The notes: generated by a model from the sequence alone, not told the origin. Shown: positions 15,835-24,846, counted from the stretch's first letter. The stretch: DNA of 60,303 nucleotides from Gemmatimonadota bacterium (GCA_020351775.1 CP070666.1:4962860-5023162); one strand, 5' to 3'. Program-made: numbers and translations.

Positions 15835-17976
15835 CTACGCAGTTCGTGTTCGGGCGAGCAGGATCAGCGATACCGTCAGGTAACTGATCACACTAGCTGC
15901 CGAGACGAACGCGATGCCGTATGCACTCATCGCCAGCCAGAATGCTATGGGTGCGAGCGCGCATCCGATCAGGTCTATGAAGAACATGGCCGACACACGC
16001 TGACCCGCGAAGCTGCGTAACGAGATCGGGAACATCGAGCCGACGACGATACCCACGACTGCAAGGTGGATGGAGAACACCAAAGCGCGAAGGGTAATCG
16101 GTTGTGCGATTGTGAGCACATTGAGCCACGGTGCGGTTACCGCGTAGGCCAGCACGGCAACCGGGACTATTGCGTAGAACCAGCGGAAACGCTCGAGTCT
16201 GTCAGAGAAGTGACTACCCACGGCGTTCCAAATGAGAAAGAAACCGATCGCCACGGCTGCACTCAGGCCCGGATTGCCGATCAGCAGGAAACTGTTGAAC
16301 AGAACCAGACTCTCGACCAAAAACGATCCGAATCCGAGCAGGAAGAAATTCAGGTGGCCCACACTGGTTGAGAGCCGCACGACGAGACCCGCCGCAACAA
16401 GAATTAAGAGTATGAGGGGCACTGGTTTCTTCACGACGAACTCGGCCAACGTGCCGAACCACACTCGTGTGACCAGCGAGAACGGGTACAAGTCCGTCGT
16501 TGCGCGGTCACCCGGTGTCCAATCCTTTCGGGTCAGTCGGGGGTCGGCAACATCGGGTGCCTGACCGCCCTTGCGGACGAATACATGGATCGTCGAAAGG
16601 CGCCCGTAGTAGCTCCAGGGAAAGCTCCCCTGGATTCGATAGATGCTGGTTTGCGATGGCGAAATCCCGGCTGCCTCCAGCGTGGCCACCAGGCGTTGCA
16701 CGAATGACTCCTCCTGGTGAACCAGGAACACCCTGGTGATCGCCAAGATCCCGCCGTCCCGCACGCGCTCGTACGCACGCCGGATTGCCCTGTCGGTGTA
16801 GAGGAAATTGGCGTCCGGGATGCCGATCTTGGAGATGGCTGACTGTGGATCCACGTAGGCGTAGATCACCATGTCGAACTGCCGATCACTGTTCTCTACG
16901 TAGTAACGGCCTTCTTCGACCACGATCTCAGCTGTGCGATAGTAATCCCACAGCCAGTCGAAAGCCTGTGCGGTCTCTATGAAACCTCCGTCGATTTCTA
17001 CTGCCACCACGTTGGGGTCGCCGGGGTGCAAGTCTCTGATGATCCGCACATCGGCCCCGGTTCCGGCTCCGATCACCAGCACATCTGGCTCTCGGCCCAG
17101 ATCCGTCGGCATCAGTCGCACCGGCAGGGAGCGGGGGTCAGTCCAGTGCGACGTTTCCGCCTTCTCGTACATGTGGAACATCAAGCCGTCAGTGTAGACC
17201 TGCAGCCGCTCCTGGTCCTCCAACACGTCGATACGACGGTACGGACTCCATGTCGAGTAGGCCAGGCCGGTCTCGCGCCAGCGTAGCGACTCGGCGAAGT
17301 GGAGCAATCCCGTAGTCTGCTCGAACAACACGACTGCCAGCAGCAGCACAGCCTCCAGCGCAACCAGCCTGACCGGAATACCGAGGTATTCGGCCGACAC
17401 CAGCAGATTGATCAGCAGGATGCCGCACGCAACCATGACCATTTGGATCGGCGTCGCCACGAACAGCAGCAACCCGCCCAGGAGGGCGCCGGCACCCGAC
17501 GCGAGCAGGTCGATTGCGTATACACTCGACAGGATTCCGGTTTTGCGTCCTTCCCGGAAGTACAAGGCGAACAGCATCCCTTGGAGAAAGAAGACCGGGC
17601 CGTAGCCGATGATAGCCACCAGCAGGAAGGCCGTGATCACCGATGCCATGTATTCGTCACCGGTAACTGCCTGAGGCTGCAGCGGAGACACGGCGGTAGC
17701 TACCAGGATCGTGACAGTGAAGAGGGGGATGAGGATGAGTGGCAAGATAGCGACCGCCCATCTGAGTACGGGCCTGATGTCTCCTTTGATCCATCGGGAT
17801 GCGAATGAACCCAATCCAATGAAGGTTATGACACTGCTGAACAGAAACGGCGCCAGAGTGAAGATTGTGTTGAGTTGGAACCTGAGCTCGCGGAGCACTC
17901 CGATCTGGAAAACCATGAAAGCTGCTGCGAGCAGCAGTAGAATGGTCAGGTACGTACGTCTGTCAGGTTCTGACAC
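15835..17976 (-). CDS. Polytopic membrane protein with spermidine-synthase-like methyltransferase-fold domain
   Basis: The 713-residue protein from the GTG at 17976 has a GAGGTG ribosome site 9 bases upstream; the frame is open to 18453, but that part runs antisense to the transporter gene. About seven transmembrane helices come first. A soluble Rossmann domain of the spermine/spermidine synthase family covers about 250-460 (LVIGAGTGADVRIIRD, VVAVEID), and at least seven more helices follow. The substrate aspartate region of true SpeE enzymes (DSSDP) is replaced by AYVDPQ, so polyamine synthesis is doubtful. Similar membrane-fused proteins are common in environmental bacteria and uncharacterised. 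Confidence 0.75.
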   Translation of the reverse strand: MSEPDRRTYLTILLLLAAAFMVFQIGVLRELRFQLNTIFTLAPFLFSSVITFIGLGSFASRWIKGDIRPVLRWAVAILPLILIPLFTVTILVATAVSPLQPQAVTGDEYMASVITAFLLVAIIGYGPVFFLQGMLFALYFREGRKTGILSSVYAIDLLASGAGALLGGLLLFVATPIQMVMVACGILLINLLVSAEYLGIPVRLVALEAVLLLAVVLFEQTTGLLHFAESLRWRETGLAYSTWSPYRRIDVLEDQERLQVYTDGLMFHMYEKAETSHWTDPRSLPVRLMPTDLGREPDVLVIGAGTGADVRIIRDLHPGDPNVVAVEIDGGFIETAQAFDWLWDYYRTAEIVVEEGRYYVENSDRQFDMVIYAYVDPQSAISKIGIPDANFLYTDRAIRRAYERVRDGGILAITRVFLVHQEESFVQRLVATLEAAGISPSQTSIYRIQGSFPWSYYGRLSTIHVFVRKGGQAPDVADPRLTRKDWTPGDRATTDLYPFSLVTRVWFGTLAEFVVKKPVPLILLILVAAGLVVRLSTSVGHLNFFLLGFGSFLVESLVLFNSFLLIGNPGLSAAVAIGFFLIWNAVGSHFSDRLERFRWFYAIVPVAVLAYAVTAPWLNVLTIAQPITLRALVFSIHLAVVGIVVGSMFPISLRSFAGQRVSAMFFIDLIGCALAPIAFWLAMSAYGIAFVSAASVISYLTVSLILLARTRTA

Positions 17977-18062
17977 TGTGCAGTTCACCTCTGTTTGGGT
18001 TGGCTCTGTTGTCAGTTTCCCTGTTCGGCGTTCTCCATCCGCGACGCGATTGTCGGCCGTCT

Positions 18063-19253
18063 CTAAAGCGCGAGTACTATGGACCGCAGGCCCAGACCGG
18101 CACACAGCAACACGACTGCGACACCAACGACGTTCCCACGCCAGCTGTTGACGTGATCGCCTAGACGCCGCCGGTCGTTCATGGCTATGAGCAGCACGGC
18201 CGCAACGATTGGTAGGACAAGACCGTTGACTACCTGGACTAGCACGATCAAAGGCACGGGACGCGTGCCGAGCAGCGCCGTAACGGCGCCGACCAGGATG
18301 CATCCGATCCACACGACACGTGCGGCAGGCGCTCGCACGTCGCGACTCCGACCCATCGTATCCAGCACGATGTACGCAGCAGCGAGAGGGGCGGTGATGG
18401 CGGAGGATATGCCGGCCGCTGCGTATCCCAGCGCAAATGCCTGACCTGCCCACGCGCCAAGCAGCGGTTCGAGTTGGGTTGCCATTTCACCTGCTGAGCG
18501 CACGGCGGTCCCATCGAGAGCCGATGAGGCGGTGATCACCACGGCGCATGACACGATCCCTCCCAGCCCTATTGCCAACACCAGATCCCAGCGCACCGCG
18601 GGTAGGTCGGCGATGTCAGCCCACCGCTCGCGAACGACCGCAGCGTGGAGGAACAGGTTGTAGGGGACGATCGTGGTCCCGATCAAGGCCAGTGCATTTA
18701 GCTCGGCGTCCTCCGGTAATCGAGGCACGAACGCGCCAGTCAGTATGTGGTCGAGGCTCGGCGCGACCAGCACAGCGGTGGTGAGGAAGACGACACCCAT
18801 CACCGCCACGCAGCCGGCGAGGACCCGCTCCACCAGACGGTACTGACCGGTCAGCAGCAGAACGCCTGCTAACGCAGTGCCCAGCGCAACCCACGCCCGG
18901 AGGGGCAGTCCGGTGATCGATTCCAAGCCCAGCCCAGCCCCCGTCAGGTTCCCAGCTTCGTACGCCGCAGCGCCGCCGATCACCGCAACGGCCGCCAGAG
19001 CCGCCAGAGATGGACCCAGCCACCGATGTCCCCCCACGGTTCGCAGAGCCTGCGCTAGTCCGGCGCCGGTTGCCAAGCCGAGGCGCGCACTCATCTCCTG
19101 CAACACGATCGTGGCCACGGTGGCGAACAGCAAAGCCCACAGCAGGGTCACGCCGTACTGGGCACCGGCGAGCGTCGCGGTCGTAATGGTGCCGGGTCCG
19201 ATGAATGCCGCGGTGACGATTAAGCCTGGGCCCGCGCCGCGCCACCGCTTCAT
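18063..19253 (-). CDS. Nramp-related divalent metal transporter, divergent metal site
   Basis: The 396-residue protein has about eleven transmembrane helices and the Nramp fold (first helix FIGPGTITTATLAGAQYG, sixth region GTTIVPYNLFLHAA). Canonical Mn/Fe transporters have DPGN in helix 1 and MPH in helix 6. Here these are GPGT (19-22) and VPYN (196-199), so the metal-binding Asp, Asn and Met are all replaced. It may move another ion or work differently; MntH should not be assumed. It overlaps ygfZ by ATGA. Confidence 0.78.
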   Translation of the reverse strand: MKRWRGAGPGLIVTAAFIGPGTITTATLAGAQYGVTLLWALLFATVATIVLQEMSARLGLATGAGLAQALRTVGGHRWLGPSLAALAAVAVIGGAAAYEAGNLTGAGLGLESITGLPLRAWVALGTALAGVLLLTGQYRLVERVLAGCVAVMGVVFLTTAVLVAPSLDHILTGAFVPRLPEDAELNALALIGTTIVPYNLFLHAAVVRERWADIADLPAVRWDLVLAIGLGGIVSCAVVITASSALDGTAVRSAGEMATQLEPLLGAWAGQAFALGYAAAGISSAITAPLAAAYIVLDTMGRSRDVRAPAARVVWIGCILVGAVTALLGTRPVPLIVLVQVVNGLVLPIVAAVLLIAMNDRRRLGDHVNSWRGNVVGVAVVLLCAGLGLRSIVLAL

Positions 19254-20266
19254 GCACCGAACTCGAACGGTAGAGACACCGTTGTCGCGGCCACACCCGC
19301 GGCAATCACCTCATCACCAACCGCGACTTCACGGCGAATCATTGCGAGACCCAGGTAGCCTCGATCCGCTCCAAACCAGCCCGCGCTGGTGACCCGTCCG
19401 ACCGGACGTTCGTTACAGGTGACGCTCGACCTGCCGGTGTCAGGCTCGGCCGCGAATCTGAGCCCGACGACACGTTTGTTCACGTGGCCGCGGAAGTGGA
19501 GCCGTGCCACGGTTTCTTGCCCCACATAACACCCCTTGGAATGTGACACCGCCTCCAACTCGTCGAAGCGGACCTCTTGCGGGAGGGTCCTTGCATCTAT
19601 CTCCGCCTCCAGGCTGGGCCAGCCGGCAAGGATCCGCGCCAAGCCGAGCGCTGCGCCGCTCGACTCCAGGGCTCCCGCGCGGGCCAGCAACAGTGCCAGC
19701 CGCTCGGCTTGCTCCGTGGGGCAGTCGATCTGAATCACGAAGGGTCGATCATCAGCCGGCCGGGCCACGCAACACTCCTCGTATTCGCTCAGATTGCGTG
19801 CTCGAGGTACCGGCAGTCCCGCCTCGGTCACGACATCGATCGCGTGCGGTCCGACGACACGGAGGATGCTGCGGCTGCCGGAGCGGATTGCGAAGCGCGC
19901 CAAGCGAGGAGGCAACGATCGCTCGAAGACCTCGAGCAATCGCACCTTGCCTTGAGGCGGTACATAGAGCGTCAGCCTGGAGCTACCGCGGGCGATCCAC
20001 ATGTCGCTGACGATCATGCCCTTGGGGGTCAGCAGTGCGCTGTACTGGATCGTCTCGCCACCCGGTTCCTCCAAGTCGCACGTCACCAGTCCCTGCAGGC
20101 ATTGTAGCGCGGCTGGTCCGGTCAGCTCGATGAGCGAGTCCGGCACTCGGGCAAACGCTGCGCCGCCCTGCAATGCAGCTGCTATCTCCGCTCCGGCTCC
20201 CTCGGACTCCGTGAGAAACACGGCGGAGTTTACCGGACCGTCGGCGTTGGGAGCATCAACTGTCAT
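19250..20266 (-). CDS. ygfZ: Folate-binding protein YgfZ/GcvT family
   Basis: The 338-residue protein carries the YgfZ signature KGCYVGQE at 244-251, with the redox-sensitive Cys246, in a GcvT-like fold. YgfZ supports assembly or repair of certain Fe-S enzymes with tetrahydrofolate. It overlaps the end of glcF by 11 bp and the start of the Nramp gene by 4 bp. GlcF has two [4Fe-4S] clusters, which gives a plausible local client. Confidence 0.88.
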   Translation of the reverse strand: MTVDAPNADGPVNSAVFLTESEGAGAEIAAALQGGAAFARVPDSLIELTGPAALQCLQGLVTCDLEEPGGETIQYSALLTPKGMIVSDMWIARGSSRLTLYVPPQGKVRLLEVFERSLPPRLARFAIRSGSRSILRVVGPHAIDVVTEAGLPVPRARNLSEYEECCVARPADDRPFVIQIDCPTEQAERLALLLARAGALESSGAALGLARILAGWPSLEAEIDARTLPQEVRFDELEAVSHSKGCYVGQETVARLHFRGHVNKRVVGLRFAAEPDTGRSSVTCNERPVGRVTSAGWFGADRGYLGLAMIRREVAVGDEVIAAGVAATTVSLPFEFGA

Positions 20267-21530
20267 AGAACCCGGCCAAGTCGTAGGACCAGTCGAGAAT
20301 CTCGATGGGATGTATGACGGGGATGTCGTGTCCTGCCGCGGTCAGTCCCGCACCGATCTGCATGATGCAACCCGGATTACCTGTCGCGACCAGATCGGGT
20401 TCGGCTGCCACCAGTGCTGTGATCTTCTGGCTCAAGACTGTACGAGACAGCTGCAACTCCGTGAGTGAATAGCTGCCTGCGCTGCCGCAGCATGTCGCCG
20501 CATCGGCATGGTGGACCATCTTGATTCCCGGGATCGATCGGAGCAGCTCGAGCGGCGCTGTGGAGATTCCTTGCGCGTGCAATAAATGACACGGCGGATC
20601 GTATGCAACCCGCAAACCCACGGCTTGGCCCACACGCGGCCCCTGGGGTACGAGCAGTTCCGATACGTCTCGGACGCGCTCGCTCAGTGCATTTGCCTCG
20701 GCACTGAGTGGATCGTTCCGCAGCAGTCGCCCGTAGTCCTTCAGCATCGCTCCACACCCCGCACTGTCGACCGCTATCAGGCAGTCGGGGTGGGCCGCGA
20801 ACGCCGCCACGTTGCCGCGGGCTAGTTGGAGAGCCTTGTCATGCTCTCCCGTGTGTGCGTGCAGGGCGCCGCAACAAACCTGACGCTGCACACGGGCCAG
20901 GCTGTATCCATTGGCCTGCAGAGTACGTTGCGTAGCCAGATGCACGTGGGCGAAGAGACCGTCCATGATGCAGCCGGTGAACAGAGCCGCGCAGGGGGTG
21001 GAGTGATCTGCAGAGGGCGGGACAGGTGGTGACGAGTCGCTCTTTTTCGGCTGCGCTGGCCGCGGCCCGTGCATCGAGCGCCGATTGCGCGTTGCCCTCA
21101 GCATGCCAAAGGCGAATCCCAACCGGGATTCGCCAGCCAGGATGCCGGCCAGGGGTCTTAGTAACCGTGCCGAACCCATCAGGGGTTTTAGGAGCCGCCG
21201 GTCCGCCATCACAACATTGACGGCGCGGGCAATCAAGGGCACCGGTCGGGAGCGGGCTATGATCGATCTGGCGCTTTCCAGAGCAACCCGGTAACTGACG
21301 CCGGATGGACAAGCCGGTTCGCAGGCGAGACACCCCAGACAGCGGTCCAAATGGTAGACCAGAGGCGGGTCTGTCGCATTTAGGTTGCCGCGGGCCAGGC
21401 CCTGCATCAGAACAATGCGTCCCCTGGGGCTGTCGGCTTCGTCACCGGTGGCGAGATAGGTAGGACAGCTCTGCAGACAAAAACCGCAGTGCACGCAAGG
21501 CTCGAGACCATTCATGGTCTGAGTGGTCAC
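20256..21530 (-). CDS. glcF: Glycolate oxidase iron-sulfur subunit GlcF
   Basis: The 424-residue protein has two ferredoxin-type CxxCxxCxxxCP motifs (C12/15/18/22 and C64/67/70/74). Two cysteine-rich CCG domains follow (CCGALH and CCGSAG), the plan of GlcF and related electron-transfer subunits. It would pass electrons from the flavin subunits to the quinone pool at the inner membrane. It overlaps glcE by 4 bp and ygfZ by 11 bp. Confidence 0.9.
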   Translation of the reverse strand: MTTQTMNGLEPCVHCGFCLQSCPTYLATGDEADSPRGRIVLMQGLARGNLNATDPPLVYHLDRCLGCLACEPACPSGVSYRVALESARSIIARSRPVPLIARAVNVVMADRRLLKPLMGSARLLRPLAGILAGESRLGFAFGMLRATRNRRSMHGPRPAQPKKSDSSPPVPPSADHSTPCAALFTGCIMDGLFAHVHLATQRTLQANGYSLARVQRQVCCGALHAHTGEHDKALQLARGNVAAFAAHPDCLIAVDSAGCGAMLKDYGRLLRNDPLSAEANALSERVRDVSELLVPQGPRVGQAVGLRVAYDPPCHLLHAQGISTAPLELLRSIPGIKMVHHADAATCCGSAGSYSLTELQLSRTVLSQKITALVAAEPDLVATGNPGCIMQIGAGLTAAGHDIPVIHPIEILDWSYDLAGFYDS

Positions 21531-22753
21531 GGCCGGTCACCCAGTGGAACGGCGAACACTCCTTGGGGGTCGAAGGCCTTCCACAACGAGTGCACGATCC
21601 TGCCGACACGATCTCGGTAAGCTCCGAAGTGACCCACCTCGGATCGCACTGACCAAGGGGCGCGCTCCAACGTGACCGGCATCTCGTGTTGCGCGGCGAT
21701 CCCACGGATCAGCCGCAGCTGACCACCATCGGCGGCCCCGCTCCAACGCACCACACCTGCGAGCACATTGACCGATATCCAGTCTTCGCAGTTCTCATCC
21801 AGGTAGTGGGCAATGGTGTCGAGTGCGTCGTCCAGCGAAGATGGCAGGGCGCCCATTCGCAGAGTCGTTGGCGTGGCCGTGACACCGGCCAGGGTTTGCT
21901 GCCAAAAATCAGCGGCGTGGGATGCAACGTGTTTTTCAAACGTGAGTCCCGACGCTGCGGTGATCGCATCCCGTTCCGCTGCGACCGCCACGTCGGATCC
22001 CACGAGGCGCACCGCCAAGGTCCAGCGGTCTGCTGGCGATGCCTTGGGCGACAGCAGCTCGAGCGCTGCCGGAATCAGGCCGGCATCCAGAATGCTACGG
22101 GCTCTATTGAGCAGTTCGTCACGGTTGCCGTGGGCAACCAGGGTGAGATCGGCACGGGGTACTGCCCGGAGACGAAGGTGCACTGCCGTGATGACACCGA
22201 ACGCTCCGAAGCTGCCTGCCGCCAGTTTCGTGATATCGTAGCCAGCGACGTTCTTCACCACTCGGCCACCAGACTGAACCAGGCGCCCGTCCGCCGTCAG
22301 CAGAGTCTGTCCCAGTAACTGATCTCGGATGGTGCCGAATCCGGTGCGCAACGGTCCGGCGGTCGCACATGCTATCACCGATCCAACCGACCGGTCCGAC
22401 CCCGGTGGATCCAGTGGAACCCAGGTCCCCTCGTTGGCGAGCAGCGAGCGGAGTTCGTTCCACCTGGTGCCGGCTCTGACCGTAACAACCATATCGGCGG
22501 GATTCAAATCGACGACGCCGGTCAGGCGTCTGGTGCTGAGCGCCAGTGTTGCTGGAGCATCGGCTGGCATCCAGCCGCCACATCCCTCGATCCGGACACG
22601 CCAGCCTTCAGATTGAGCTGCCTGGAGTATCACGGCACACTCGGCCTCTGATGCTGGTACGGCCCTGGGCGTGCCGCCAGCGTCGGGTTCGGCCAATCCG
22701 CTCTCCCCAATGAGTTCCCGGATCTTCGCCGCCACCGTCATGGCTGTTGACAC
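21527..22753 (-). CDS. glcE: Glycolate oxidase FAD-binding subunit GlcE
   Basis: The 408-residue FAD-binding (PCMH-type) protein has a typical N-terminal domain (TGVVDLNPADMVVTVRAG, DPPGSDRSVGSVIACATAGPL) and a short C-terminal part, as in GlcE. Its place between glcD and glcF, with 16-bp and 4-bp overlaps, supports the call. The DGRLVQSGGRVVKNVAGYD segment is characteristic of the GlcE/GlcD family. Confidence 0.88.
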   Translation of the reverse strand: MSTAMTVAAKIRELIGESGLAEPDAGGTPRAVPASEAECAVILQAAQSEGWRVRIEGCGGWMPADAPATLALSTRRLTGVVDLNPADMVVTVRAGTRWNELRSLLANEGTWVPLDPPGSDRSVGSVIACATAGPLRTGFGTIRDQLLGQTLLTADGRLVQSGGRVVKNVAGYDITKLAAGSFGAFGVITAVHLRLRAVPRADLTLVAHGNRDELLNRARSILDAGLIPAALELLSPKASPADRWTLAVRLVGSDVAVAAERDAITAASGLTFEKHVASHAADFWQQTLAGVTATPTTLRMGALPSSLDDALDTIAHYLDENCEDWISVNVLAGVVRWSGAADGGQLRLIRGIAAQHEMPVTLERAPWSVRSEVGHFGAYRDRVGRIVHSLWKAFDPQGVFAVPLGDRP

Positions 22754-24141
22754 GCCTTTGCTGGCAGCACCTTGCCCGGGTTGGCCAGGTCGTGAGGGTC
22801 GAACACCTGACGAACTCTGCTCATCATATCCAGCGTGTCGGCTGTGAAGACCAGCGGCATGTACTGGAGCTTGTCGGATCCAACTCCATGCTCGCCGGTG
22901 ATCGTGCCGCCGGCTTCGATGCAGATGTGCATGATCTCCGCCGAGGCCCGTTGCACCCGATCCGCCAACCCCGGCTGCGATCCATCAAATGAGAAATTCG
23001 GATGCAGGTTACCGTCGCCGGCGTGAAACACATTGCAGATCGACAGCTGGTATCGCTCACCGATTGCACCGATCTGCTCGAGCACGTCGGGTAACCTGGA
23101 GCGTGGTACGACAGCGTCCTGCACGAGCAGGTCGGAGCCGATCCTGCCCAGTGCTCCGAACGCTTTCTTACGGCCCTGCCACAGTCTCTCACGCTGCTCC
23201 GGATCGCTCGCCAACTGCACGCTGCGCGCTCCGCCGGAAGCCAGCATCTCTTGGACCTGTCGTGCTTCGGAGGCTACTGCCTCTTCGTCCATTCCATCCA
23301 GTTCGACCAGGAGAACTGCACCCGCGTCCGTGGGATATCCGGCACTGTATATCGATTCCTCCACGATGGCGATGCAGTTGCTGTCCATTATCTCCAGGGC
23401 CGCAGGGACGAGGCCCCCTGCTATTATCGATGTCACGGCCTCGCCGGCGGCTCGCAACGTGGTGAAATCCGCCAGCAGCGTGCGGATTGCACTCGGGATG
23501 GGGGTGAGTCTGACGGTGATCGCGGTGGCGATCCCGAACGTGCCCTCGCTCCCGACAAAGAGACCGACCAGATCGAGTCCCCAGGGCTCACCGCCGGGCG
23601 ATCCGAGCTGCACGAGCCCCCCGTCCGGCAGTGCCACTTCCAGGGCCAAGATGTGATTTGATGTGACTCCGTACTTCAGGCAGTGTGGTCCACCGGCATT
23701 CTCGGCGACGTTTCCGCCGATCGTACACGCAGTCTGGCTGGAGGGGTCGGGGGCGTAGTGCAGTCCGAGCGGCTCGACAGCCGCGGTGAGACGCGCGTTG
23801 ACCACTCCCGGTTCCACTACCGCTCGACGGTTATCCGCGTCGATCTCCAAGATGCGATTGAGTCGGGTGAGCACGATCAGCACTGAGGCCTCGTCCGCGA
23901 GAGCGCCACCCGACAGGCCGGTCCCCGCGCCCCGGGCTACGAACGGGATCCGGAAGTGGTGCAGGATGCGGAGGATCCGGAACACCTCGTCGCGCGAGCC
24001 CGGGATCACGGCGACAGCGGGTCGGGAGAGGTGAGTGGGGAGGCCGTCGCTTGAGAACGTATCGAGGTTGGCCCGGGCGGTTCTCAGCCACTCGGGTCCC
24101 ACGGCGTCGGCTAGTGCGACGAGGGCCTGGGATGGGATCAT
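22738..24141 (-). CDS. glcD: Glycolate oxidase catalytic subunit GlcD
   Basis: The 467-residue FAD-linked oxidase has the FAD pyrophosphate loop (VARGAGTGLSGGALADE) and DPSSQTACTIGGNVAENAGGPHCLKYG. Its C-terminal oxidase domain has the conserved GDGNLHPNF and GTITGEHGVGSDKL. It oxidises glycolate (or D-lactate-like 2-hydroxyacids). I chose the ATG at 24141 over a TTG at 24147; the ATG lies 2 bp after the stop of a small upstream ORF, suggesting coupling. Glycolate is the favoured substrate because glcE and glcF follow. Confidence 0.9.
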   Translation of the reverse strand: MIPSQALVALADAVGPEWLRTARANLDTFSSDGLPTHLSRPAVAVIPGSRDEVFRILRILHHFRIPFVARGAGTGLSGGALADEASVLIVLTRLNRILEIDADNRRAVVEPGVVNARLTAAVEPLGLHYAPDPSSQTACTIGGNVAENAGGPHCLKYGVTSNHILALEVALPDGGLVQLGSPGGEPWGLDLVGLFVGSEGTFGIATAITVRLTPIPSAIRTLLADFTTLRAAGEAVTSIIAGGLVPAALEIMDSNCIAIVEESIYSAGYPTDAGAVLLVELDGMDEEAVASEARQVQEMLASGGARSVQLASDPEQRERLWQGRKKAFGALGRIGSDLLVQDAVVPRSRLPDVLEQIGAIGERYQLSICNVFHAGDGNLHPNFSFDGSQPGLADRVQRASAEIMHICIEAGGTITGEHGVGSDKLQYMPLVFTADTLDMMSRVRQVFDPHDLANPGKVLPAKACQQP

Positions 24142-24143
24142 GT

Positions 24144-24290
24144 TCAATAATAAGGTAGCTGGGGAATAGGGTGGGGAGAGGGGGTGCGCTGTGAGAGTCG
24201 CAGGCGACGAACAAGCAGAGTGCTGCCGCCGGCCTCGGCAAATGCGTGCTTGACGGCGTCCTCGGCGTCTCTGGCGGGGAATCTCGCCAT
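24144..24290 (-). CDS. Small 48-residue ORF directly upstream of glcD
   Basis: An ATG at 24290 follows an excellent ribosome-binding site (GGAGGT, 6-base spacing) and opens a 48-codon frame (begins MARFPARDAEDAVKHAF). Its TGA at 24144 lies just before the glcD ATG. The N-terminal half is helical and charged; the C-terminus is Pro-rich. I do not recognise it. It could be a leader peptide coupling translation to glcD or a small protein. Confidence 0.5.
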   Translation of the reverse strand: MARFPARDAEDAVKHAFAEAGGSTLLVRRLRLSQRTPSPHPIPQLPYY

Positions 24291-24305
24291 GATGCTACCT
24301 CCGCT

Positions 24306-24521
24306 TCAGGTTTGTGGTGTGTGCGGACGGTTCCGCAGGGCAGCTGGGGACCTGGGAAGGTGGATGTTACCCGCCATTTTGGCATGATTGTGAAGCTTCG
24401 AATCAACCTCTTGAAGCTTCGAGCCGAGCTCATGAAACTTCGAATCGATTTGAAGCCTCGAATCGGCGTGTTGAAGCTTCAAATCGACGATCTGGGGCGG
24501 CGTGTCGTCGACATAACGCAT
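24306..24521 (-). CDS. Short coiled-coil ORF made of 21-bp repeats (doubtful gene)
   Basis: The 71-codon frame begins MRYVDDTPPQIVDLKLQ and continues with SKLQEVDSKL-type heptads encoded by the 24392-24485 repeats. The segment HNHAKMAG follows and then a low-complexity tail. The locus at 45.6 kb encodes the same heptads followed by QKHAKTA, so the two share an ancestor. No ribosome-binding site is evident. It may be a relic or a real small coiled-coil protein. Confidence 0.35.
   Translation of the reverse strand: MRYVDDTPPQIVDLKLQHADSRLQIDSKFHELGSKLQEVDSKLHNHAKMAGNIHLPRSPAALRNRPHTPQT
24373..24485. repeat. Array of 21-bp repeats, copy 1 (inverted relative to the 45.6 kb copy)
   Basis: On the plus strand five units starting GAAGCTTCGAATC or a close variant begin at 24392, 24413, 24434, 24452 and 24473. 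Spacings are 21, 21, 18 and 21, all multiples of three. Each unit is centred on the self-complementary GAAGCTTC or a near copy. The palindrome GCCATTTTGGC lies just before (24373-24383), and its counterpart lies just after the 45.6 kb array in the opposite orientation. Confidence 0.8.
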
Positions 24522-24816
24522 TATTTAGCAATAATTTACTGGAAAACGATTAGGCTTGGAGCCGGTCCTCGGCGCCCGGTGGTCCCCACCCAGCTACAGG
24601 AACAGTCTTCCATGCGCCATTTAGGCAGACCATGGCGTGGCCGCTCCATGGTTTACTAGCATTCCGGCGATCGCACCCGGGCCGGCGGCACCGGCGCAGA
24701 GGCCGAGTGTGCCGCGTGGCGAGAAGCGGCGCTTTTTGAGGTCGGCGATACAGCGCCGCCACCCCGGCGTTCCCGGCTGAGCCGGACGAGGTGAGCGTTG
24801 TGGACCTCGATCGGCA
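24522..24816. other. Gene-poor spacer between sigma factor terminator and repeat array
   Basis: I find no convincing gene here. The first 40 bases are A+T-rich, unlike the surroundings. Open frames on the minus strand are rich in Arg, Pro and Gly and lack starts with ribosome-binding sites. One of them ends in a stretch faintly like a thiolase C-terminus, too weak to annotate. Confidence 0.5.
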
Positions 24817-24817
24817 C

Positions 24818-24846
24818 GAAAACGGCCCGGGTCTCGACCCGGGCCG
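24818..24846 (-). terminator. Rho-independent terminator of the sigma-70 gene
   Basis: Read on the minus strand, arms CGGCCCGGGTC and GACCCGGGCCG form a perfect 11-bp G+C-rich stem with a 2-base loop. TTTTC follows immediately. It lies 30 bp after the stop of the sigma factor gene. Confidence 0.88.

Noticed and set aside
17977..18453. N-terminal extension of the spermidine-synthase-like protein
   Set aside because: The extra 159 codons run antisense to the Nramp gene and look like random Arg/Ser-rich translation; the GTG at 17976 has a ribosome site.
24373..24485. CRISPR array at the repeat loci
   Set aside because: The units are directly tandem or separated by 5-8 bases, have no unique spacers, and no cas genes are near; spacing in multiples of three fits coding repeats.
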